Assembly (NCBI GenBank): GCA_015501595.1
Contig: JADNRX010000665.1
Coordinates: 1-27,275, forward strand
Length of the DNA: 27,275 bases
From: Hymenopellis radicata
Lineage: Eukaryota; Basidiomycota; Agaricomycetes; Agaricales; Physalacriaceae
Direction of reading: 5' to 3'
The notes under the pieces: model-generated
What the model saw: the letters and a program-made list of their open reading frames with translations, nothing else
Told to the model about the DNA's origin: nothing
Database searches by the model: none
Shown here: positions 20,067-27,275 of the stretch, in pieces
Position numbering within the stretch: position 1 is the stretch's first letter
Layout of the letters: each line of letters begins with the position of its first letter
Program-made: the position numbers and the translations under genes

Positions 20067-20608
20067 TTACAGTTTGTCGCCCTTCGTAACAGAGCGATAA
20101 GGCAATTCTCGAACTATCCATTCGCCTCCAAAATCACAAATGACTTTGTTCCCGTCCTTCAGCAAATACTTACGATAATGCAGTGCGGTCCACATCGACC
20201 CTCCACTACTGCCATATATGCGCCGATTGGGAGACTCCGCATCGTACATCCATATCGGTGACTTCGGGTCCGTGATGATGTTCATATCCTTGTCGAGTAC
20301 TCGCACAACGTAGAAGAGTGGAAAAAACAGGAGTTGGAGGGCGAATGCAGATGTGGTAGTCGCCGTATTTGTCAAGCATGTCGACGCTGGGATCGTAATG
20401 CCACTGCGGGAATGAGTAAAGCGCGCGAGGAACGATCAAATAATATGAACGTACTGTGATGGGCGGGGGGTCGTCAATGGGGCTGGGAGCTCTAGGTGTC
20501 TTCATCATGGGAGCTGACAGAAACGTTATTGACGGGAAAGCCTGAGCACCCAAATCGTGTACCGGACTTCTTGCTACGGCCTGCTTTGTGAGACGTTATC
20601 TTGGGCAT
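20067..20608 (-). pseudogene. Small uncharacterised protein, copy B; single-base frameshift
   Basis: Exons on the minus strand are 20608-20563, 20513-20455 and 20403-20067, with introns of 49 and 51 bp at the same positions as in copy A. The start MPKITSHKAGRSKKSG and the end YRSVTKGDKL align with copy A throughout. Exon 3 contains one extra base relative to a continuous frame, located near a six-base homopolymer at 20322-20327. Upstream of it the frame reads WHYDPSVDMLDKYGDY, downstream FYVVRVLDKDMNII. Either this copy is recently inactivated or the homopolymer was misread. A TATAAA motif (20639-20644, minus strand) lies about 30 bases before the ATG. The two copies are tail to tail, 260 bases apart. 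Confidence 0.78.
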
Positions 20609-20638
20609 GAGTATGAGTTGGGGTAACACTCCTGTCAC

Positions 20639-20644
20639 TTTATA
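20639..20644 (-). promoter_or_regulatory. TATA box of small gene copy B
   Basis: TATAAA on the minus strand, about 30 bases before the ATG at 20608. Confidence 0.5.
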
Positions 20645-21076
20645 GTTTCAGTCGTGATGGCTTAATGCTTCCTCGGGAATCGCGTCGCCTTGGCGGGGGT
20701 GTGATGGTGGTTAAATGAAGAGGAGGCGTCACATGTGACCCGCTCAAGTCAATGACAAATACAGCCTCGAGCGATGGTTAAGGCTACTGTGTTCGATAAA
20801 TGTCACTAGTTTAGTAAAACTCAGATTCTTTGGACCCACAAGTATCTACAAGTCGGTACAAGGGGCGGTGAACTGTACTTTGTGTGTTCCCTTCAAGTTA
20901 GTACTTATTGTTGCACCTCTTTTACACCCAGGGACGTTCTGCATGAACGCCCACTTGCGGACCATAATGAATCTCATCAGCACAGAAAGGCATGTATGCC
21001 GTAGAGTGAAAACACGGTCTAGCCCGCTCTAACGTTTTCACACCCGGCCGTTCCTGATTGGGACCTGGTGCCGTCT

Positions 21077-21096
21077 CTACCTACCTACCTACCTAC
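21077..21096 (+). repeat. CTAC microsatellite, five units
   Basis: Five perfect CTAC units in the intergenic region. Confidence 0.95.
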
Positions 21097-22157
21097 AATG
21101 AGAGACGTCTGTGTAGGCATGTCTCGCCTGGTTCTAAACTGCTCATGAGTTCGAGCATTCCTCCGCCATCAGTGTATATAGCCTTGACAGGCCGTCCGTA
21201 TATATCGTGCAAGACGACCTTGAGACTGGCGGTGAGCGCTGCATTGAAAACTGGATGCCAGTGATTAGGATACGCTGATGAGCTGGGACTGAGTCAGAGC
21301 GCTCCCGCAAGTTTCCACCTCTTAAACAAAAACCCAGGTGTATTACACAGACTCCGAAGTCGCAGTTCATTAAGGTCGTTTGTCCCCGACCTTTCCGTAA
21401 CAGTGCGGATAGGAATGCGAAGAGAAAGTGACTAGAGATGCCACTAGCTCGCGTTAATCTAACAATAGACAGGTGCTAGGGGGCACACATACGTCTATAG
21501 ATGTATGTTGAGATTGAGAGGCGGGCAAGGCGTGTATAAATGGTGTACAGCCTAGAGGCGTCCGTCGGACTCCGTCCGTGTCGCGTCGATGACACGGTGC
21601 GCTTCGCGTGTGTTCCCGTGTCCAAGTCCCAGAAAATAATGAAAAAAGGTTATCGGGATACAAGTGGGTCATAAAGCGGTCGAGACTCAAGCCACAGGAA
21701 CGAAACGAGAGGAGAGCTGAGTGCGGGGAAACCGACGTGATCATGAAGAGAATGAGGAGGCGGCCCGATCCGAGAAGTGGAGAAAACTGGGGTTAACGTA
21801 CTCCGAGAGATGCCTCGAGCCAGTCCAGACCGATTTGTTTGATGTCGCGATAAGTAGCTGAAAAGGTTACCCCGCATGTGAGATCGGACTGGCTGACCTG
21901 ATGTAGTGGGAGCAGAATAGCCGTTGAAGGAGCAAAAAGCAATACACCAGAGGCTTTCCAGTCCGAAAGAGTCCAACAAAAGGACATTTTTAAATCAAAA
22001 CGAGCAGAAACGCACCTGGGGACGGAAGAGACCTGATGCGGGGGAGCGGATGGAGGTTGTTCCGCGTGACCTACTAGCCTCTCACATGCTTGCGATTATT
22101 TGTTGTCAGTCCGATCCCGCCGTGCTGGGTTCTTCCATGATCGAGAGAAATGGAGGA

Positions 22158-22169
22158 GGTATATATACC
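22158..22169 (+). promoter_or_regulatory. TATA box of the intradiol dioxygenase gene
   Basis: GGTATATATACC, itself a palindrome, about 55 bases before the ATG at 22222. Confidence 0.5.
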
Positions 22170-22221
22170 CCGCATGTGTCCTCGGATCTCACACTCGACA
22201 GCCTAGCATCCGACGACGACG

Positions 22222-23415
22222 ATGCTGCCTTCACTGCTATTCGCTTCTTTCTTACCGCTGCTGGTAACGGCTCATTCAAAGCCCACGACGCCGGAGGAAA
22301 TCGAGGCGCAGCGTGCTCTCCAGGTTGCCGCATATCACTGTGCGCCTGCAGTAGCAGCATACACCGCACAGCGAAAGCGGGCGTGGGCGCAGAAGGCCCT
22401 TGGTGGCTCCGAAACTGGTCCCAAGCTTGGGATACAAGCTGGATTGGAGGGATATCAAGATCTGTTCAAGGATGGTGAGTGCTTTACATTGCTGAAGAAG
22501 ATAAGAACCAACACCTTTTGTAGACACGGGCGCTGACGCATCTTCTTCACTGATGGAGTGTACGCCCACGGCAGAAGCTGAGATCGACAACAACACTTGT
22601 GTTCTGACACCTGTCGTGACCGAGGGGCCATATTATCATAAACAAGGGCATCCACTGCGTACGAACATTGCAGAGTTACAGCCAGGTAAGCTCTACTTAT
22701 ATCAGTCTATTTGTGCGCTTACACTATTCCAGGACTTCTGCTCCTCCTTGACATTGGCGTCATTGATGTCGAAACCTGCGCGCCAATGGAGAACGTTCTG
22801 GTGGACATATGGCAAGCCAACGCGACTGGTCACTACGCCGGGCATCCTCTACCACATCCCCATCTCGCAGACGAGAAGCCCCAGGTCGGCGGCAAACGCT
22901 CTGGCCTCCTTAGCGCGTACCCGAGAACTAAACACGAAGAAACTTGGTTGCGCGGTGCGTGGCCAACAAACGCCAATGGCGTAGTTCAATTTACCAGTAA
23001 GCCTTTACATGTTCAGAATGCCCAAAATCTAACCGTCTGTGCAGGTATATTCCCCGGATACTATACTGGACGGGCGACACACATTCACACCAAAGTCTTC
23101 CCAGAGTGGACAGCGCTACCGAATGGCGCGTTCGACGCCGGCCGCCTCTCCCACGTCGGGCAGTTCTTCTTTGACGACGACGTCAACTCTGTCGTGGACA
23201 AGATGCACCCGTACACCACGAATCCTCTGAAGGACCGCACTCGGAACTGGCGCGACTCCCTTAACATCTTCGAGGACAGCCACGGCCCCGAGGGCCAGTA
23301 CAACCCCGTATTCAGATTCGAGTTCCTCGGGGGTGTCATCTCGCAGGGTCTCGCTGGATTCATCACCATGGGTGTCAACGGCAGCGCCAGCTTGGACAAC
23401 TGGTGGAAGGGCTAA
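22222..23415 (+). CDS. Secreted intradiol ring-cleavage dioxygenase-like protein, 349 aa
   Basis: Exons are 22222-22474, 22524-22685, 22733-22996 and 23045-23415; introns are 47-49 bp. The third intron is a multiple of three and has no stop, so a naive reading would keep it; its GTAAGC donor, CTAAC branch site and GTGCAG acceptor, and the resulting FTSIFPGYYTGRATHIH junction, show it is spliced. Residues 1-18 (LPSLLFASFLPLLVTAHS) form a signal peptide. The non-haem iron ligands expected in this family are present: Tyr in TEGPYYHKQ, Tyr in FPGYYTGR and two His in ATHIHTKV. LLDIGVIDVETCAPMENVLVDIWQAN is the core beta-sandwich strand region. The family opens catechol rings between the two hydroxyls; secreted fungal forms are thought to act on lignin- or plant-derived phenolics. 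No neighbour of the same pathway is seen. Confidence 0.92.
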
Positions 23416-23680
23416 AGTACTAATCGCGAGCAGGTGTAATTATCATTCAACGATTTAAGCACGAAAATACAGGATCTTTTTACGCCAAAGAAGTCGCCAG
23501 CCTCAATGACATACGTGTTTTTCCGAGTATCTAAATGTACTGTAAGGTTCGACCATTCGCCAAAGTCCAAGGGATTTCGAACGTCCATGGCAGATTACTA
23601 TTATTCTCAGAGGTGTACCTTGCACGGTCTGCAACGTTATATCTAGTGCCTAGTCCATGATTATCTGCCAATATTCGACT

Positions 23681-26638
23681 CTAATCACCTTTCAACAGCG
23701 ATTCCGGAGCGGCTTCTCCCAATATGATCGTACGTGCCGCCCACTCGAAGTTCCTCCGGCATAGATCTTGAGCGAACATCTTTCGCAGCGCCTCATCCAA
23801 GGACACCGCCCGATTGCCCATCTGAACAACCTTCCCCTTGAAGAAGTCCTCTAAAGGGAACGGCAAATCATCGCGATTGGAGGCTTGGCACCAGTTGATG
23901 ATGCCATTCAATGTGGCACAATGTGAATACCACCAGGAGGAGGATTTGAGGCGTAACACCAGCAAAGTTGAACAGTACACGAACCACGAGTCGTTGAGTG
24001 AAGCCATCACGATGAACATGATGATGAAATTTCTGGGTTGTTGCGAGTCAAGCGCTGAGATGGAACCTGAACCGCGGATAAAGGCAGAAATTGTTCGACC
24101 ATTGCGGAAACAGCAGTCGATGTCATGATTATTGTAGCCCGCAATGTACATTTCCGAAAGCATCCACAGCCATCCCCCGTCGATGAAGGCTCGATACATT
24201 GCTGTATTACCAACGGCAAATGCCCTTTCCATCAGGTTAAGGGTATAGTAGCACCTGAAAGATGTTGCCCTCGGGACAGGTGATATGCAGGCACCTGTAA
24301 CAGACGGTGTAATGACGGGGACGTGAATTCAGGCTGGCCGAATTCAGGCTGGGACAGTGACGAAGTGAATCTAATCGATAGATTAATGATGGCCGAAAGG
24401 GAAGCACTAAGCAGGTCATGGAGTTTTGGATGCCACCAGCCTCCTGTGTTGTAGTCGCAGATTGGAGTATTATCGATGATAGTGCAAAGAAGATCGAATA
24501 ATGGTGCCAAAAAGCAGGGATATGCCTCACGGATAGTGTCGTACTCATCATCCAAAATACGCAGGACATCTGTAAGAAGCTGCAAATGACGACAACTCCC
24601 TACATCTGTATGTGATGCACAAAGTTCATCCGCAACGTAACACAGCGCAAATTTACCCGCCTTGTACAGTAGTCGATAGTGTGGTGGCAACGTGGGAGAA
24701 AGGTTGTCGTCCACGGATGAGAGCACATTTAAAAGACAGGCTTGTACGGACTCTGAGATGTCGCCCACCAAAACTTCATGTAACATCACCGCATTTTTCT
24801 GACCAGTGCTACACCGAACTGAGAGAGGCTCATGAGGTATATCGCGGACTTTGGAAGCGGGAAGAAAGAGAGAGATGACATGGGCGTAGTCCTGACGTGG
24901 AAGTGTGTCAAGATTGTTGATTAGAGAGAGAGTTTGTAGGTCACCCGTCGCCATCTTCACTAGTTCCACCCATACGAGAGGATGTAAACGCAGATTGTGA
25001 AAAGTGCAGAAAAATCGTTGAAGATCACTTGTCTGTTCCAATGACCGCCCCCGCCAGGCTCGTGCCGTCCAGGCAGCTGCCTTTAAGTGAGGTCCCCGGA
25101 TATAATTGGAGATGTGATACATAGGAAGAAGGTCCGGTAAAAAGCATGAAAAGAAACAGCATGATCGACTGAGCCGTTCACAGAGACTTTCATTCTCAAT
25201 CGCGCAGTGGTCAGAAGCATTTTTCTCGGCCTGCAGTAAAAGAAGGTTGCGCACGCGCTGAATTTCATATTGACCCGCCCAAGTTGCCCGTGCATACACC
25301 CGAATGTCAGGCGGGAGCCCCCCGATCGACTGTATCACAAGGCTATGAACAGTGGGATTGGATGAGACATTGAACAACCAATTAAGCGCATCAACGGAGA
25401 GCCTGTCATAATCCGACTCAACCGCTATCCTCTCTAGCTGGTTTAGCGTTGCTGATGAGTGCTCTACCCAGTAAAAAGAAACACGGCTGAACTTGATATC
25501 TGGGGTGTCAAGGTGGAGAAAATGATGTATCCAGCGCCGACATATTGAAAGTACGTCGTATGCCAGACATCGGACATCTCTGGATATATAATGTGACACT
25601 TTCCTGATAATGAGGCAAGTGTGATGAATGAAGTCTGTCAATGGGGTTTGGTACGGACATTGCGGGAAGAAGATCGGCATAGCACTGCTAATGAGGTATA
25701 GCAGACAGAGGGCAACCGTGAATACGCCGACCGCACAGGCCAGTGACGTGCGCAAAGGAATGAAGAAAAGCATGAGGCCCGCAAGGAATAGAGCGAGCGA
25801 TGTATGCATGACAATGGCAAGAGTCCGATGATAACGCTCACACGCCATTTTCTGGAGACCAATAAATCGGTACTGGCGAAGAATTGGCTGCGTGCTCCCG
25901 GCGTGCCAGAATGGTATGGATGTGTAATGATGTAGCACTGCTTGACCAGAACAGCCGAAAGAGCCACAACAAGGCTCGCTGTGAGACTGACGACCCATAG
26001 ACCATTCACCCACACGGTGATCGAGTCTGGTCTGAAAGTCTGCATAGGATTGACGGACGGAGCAGTTATGTTCAGGGACGAGGGACCTTCGGCTATGAGA
26101 GCTGAACGGCGACGAGGTCGTGTAAGAGAATCGCAGACATCGCGGTGTAGTCTGCCTGTAGGCTCTGTGACACCTGCACCAGGAACGAGGTCACCACGGC
26201 AGAGAAAAGACCAGCCTAAGATAATAGACATTGTTGAGTGAAGTCATAACGTTAACGCGAACACTCACAAATACGAGCATGACATCGAGACCGTCGCGAG
26301 CTTGTCCAACAAACACCGCATCGAATGCGGCCGCCTCTGCGTAGCACGCCATACCCGCGCGTTGGGAGCGGTCTCCTCACATACGGGTCTTCGGAAACCG
26401 CTCCTCGTAGTTGTCGTTGAAGATTCTGAGGGTGCTGATAGTGGTTGGCACCCTGCTTCAGAACACCGAAGAAAGGTTGTCCTGCTGAAACCTGTGGCGC
26501 GACCGTACCATTTGGAATAGGTTCTTGCACGGACCTGTACAGCTGGGTAGATGGCCCCGGTTCTGAAGGAGGCGCCGGTGCGCTGTCGATGGAATTTTGT
26601 AAAGGGGTTGAATCGTTCGATACTTCGGGGTCTGACAT
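23681..26638 (-). pseudogene. Second DUF6535 gene copy, frameshifted in its membrane half
   Basis: The minus-strand ATG at 26638 begins MSDPEVSNDSTP, aligned with the copy at 5969. The intron at 26216-26268 (53 bp) is conserved. Relative to the left copy there are many small indels: an insertion near 26420, deletions near 26400-26340, another near 26105, and several between 25940 and 25810. The N-terminal and four-helix membrane region therefore switches frame repeatedly. From about 25850 to 24232 a long frame is intact, including the stretch that is broken in the left copy and the uninterrupted transposon target. One more frame change occurs near 24240, and the last 180 codons read to the stop at 23681, extended by LLKGD relative to the left copy. 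Most likely a pseudogene. Confidence 0.88.
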
Positions 26639-27147
26639 CGAGACTTGCGCAATGAAGTGGGCTCTGGGAGGTAAGCAAGTAACTTATAGTGGCAGCCGCA
26701 CTGCCTATGAGCTGTAGTGAATGCAGGGGATGAATCATGATAGAAGCATCAGCACAGTGCATTGTACTGCAGCCGACAGCCAATGAGGCGAGGCTGGCGG
26801 ACCATCTGACAGCTGTAATGACATGGGTGTGAAGCACGCAGTTAACGAGGCCATTTCTATTGATAGCCCAGCCTGGGAGCTCTTACAGAGCGTTTGTTGA
26901 AGAAGTCTGCTCCTTTATCGGAGCCGATGGATCCCTCCCGGCCATCTGGAATATGTGTTTAAGTGTTTACATTCGAGAGATAATGGGGAACAACGTACGG
27001 CTGTCAGGTTTGTCTGAGACACCAAGTTCTGTGCAGTCGTCCCGAGAAAAGAACTGGAAAAGAATCAGAGAGCGCAGATTTGAATTCCAACAACGTCGAT
27101 CGAAGGCGTATCCTTTCGGCACGACTAGAAGCACGCGCCGTTATATT
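26639..27147 (-). promoter_or_regulatory. Duplicated intergenic region with conserved TATA box
   Basis: Corresponds to 5548-5968 on the other strand. The TATAAG motif is kept (26683-26688, minus strand). It is about 90 bases longer than its partner because of insertions roughly at 26870-26960 and 27000-27080. The plus-strand open frame at 26860-27213 is read across this and has no support. Confidence 0.5.
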
Positions 27148-27275
27148 TCAGACACTCGTCTCCTCCACCGAATGCTCCCACACCCCCTCTTATCCTCCTC
27201 CGAAATGTTATAACATCTCGTCCCAATATCATCCCCATGCTCGTCCTCCTACTCCATCCTTCTTCCTTCACCCTA
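27148..27275 (-). pseudogene. 3' end of a second SDR copy, frameshifted, continues past the window
   Basis: The minus strand matches the last 130 bases of the SDR gene at 4575-5547, including its stop (27148-27150). Compared with that gene, one base is missing in the AGGAGGGACG stretch and further bases are missing where the left copy reads AAGATGGCGGTG, so the shared C-terminal frame is not kept. The rest of this copy lies beyond the right edge. Confidence 0.8.

Larger units (their letters stand above)
20609..22221. other. Long intergenic region, about 1.6 kb
   Basis: No supported gene. Several overlapping frames of 60-110 codons occur on both strands (for example 21454-21979) without domains or consistent splice structure. 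It contains the minus-strand TATA box of small gene B near its left end, a short stem-loop sequence with arms GTGAAAAC/GTTTTCAC (about 21006-21040), a CTAC microsatellite at 21077-21096, and the promoter of the dioxygenase gene at its right end. No transposase or reverse transcriptase signal was seen. Confidence 0.5.
23697..27275 (-). repeat. Right arm of the inverted segmental duplication (truncated by window end)
   Basis: Reverse complement of 5418-10315 without the transposon. It carries the DUF6535 copy, the matching promoter region and the 3' end of an SDR copy. The window ends inside it, so more of the SDR gene should follow to the right on the minus strand. Confidence 0.9.

Noticed and set aside
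21454..21979. Overlapping minus-strand frames in the long intergenic region
   Set aside because: No domain, start context or splice pattern; composition looks like random open frames.
22997..23044. Continuous coding through 22711-23415 in the dioxygenase gene
   Set aside because: The 48-base segment has donor, branch and acceptor signals, and removing it restores the family's FPGYY-type junction.
26860..27213. 117-codon plus-strand frame at the right edge
   Set aside because: It reads the antisense of the duplicated SDR 3' end and spacer; a similar antisense frame exists over the left copy at 5188-5562.

Overview
The window looks like nuclear DNA of an Agaricomycete (mushroom-forming basidiomycete). 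Genes are broken by short GT-AG introns, mostly 46-95 bp, several with CTAAC/CTAAT-like branch sites. The protein content is typical of that group: DUF6535 membrane proteins, a TPR-CHAT protease, a caspase-fold (p20) protein, RING proteins with disordered tails and a secreted intradiol dioxygenase. No rRNA, tRNA or CRISPR array was recognised. The species cannot be named from the sequence.

Layout, left to right. A RING-finger gene lies at about 1050-2718. An uncharacterised protein with a mitochondrial-type leader follows at 3429-4154. A two-exon short-chain dehydrogenase (SDR) is at 4575-5547. A broken DUF6535 gene spans 5969-10318 and carries a 1,347-bp non-autonomous hAT-like transposon (8195-9541). 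A TPR-CHAT protease gene (10588-14202) is the largest apparently intact gene. It converges on a decayed caspase-domain gene on the minus strand (about 14340-15916). A second, intact RING gene with a long Pro/Ser/Gln-rich tail is at 16241-18626. Two tail-to-tail copies of a small unknown gene follow (19219-19806 plus strand; 20067-20608 minus strand). A secreted intradiol dioxygenase is at 22222-23415. The right end holds a second, inverted DUF6535 copy (23681-26638 minus strand) and the 3' end of a second SDR copy (27148-27275 minus strand).

The main structural feature is a large inverted segmental duplication. Positions 5418-10315 match the reverse complement of 23697-27275, running off the window end. 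The repeat arms contain the SDR 3' end, the intergenic promoter region and the DUF6535 gene. The right copy lacks the transposon, so it serves as an empty site proving the insertion and its 8-bp target duplication. The two DUF6535 copies are damaged in different halves: the right copy has many indels in its membrane half, and the left has a frameshift and the transposon further downstream.

Functionally, the centre of the window brings together a CHAT cysteine protease, a dead caspase relative and a multi-pass DUF6535 protein. In fungi such proteins are suspected of roles in regulated cell death or non-self recognition; here that is inference from family and position only. The repeated pairs (RING x2, small gene x2, SDR x2, DUF6535 x2) mark the region as rapidly duplicating accessory sequence.
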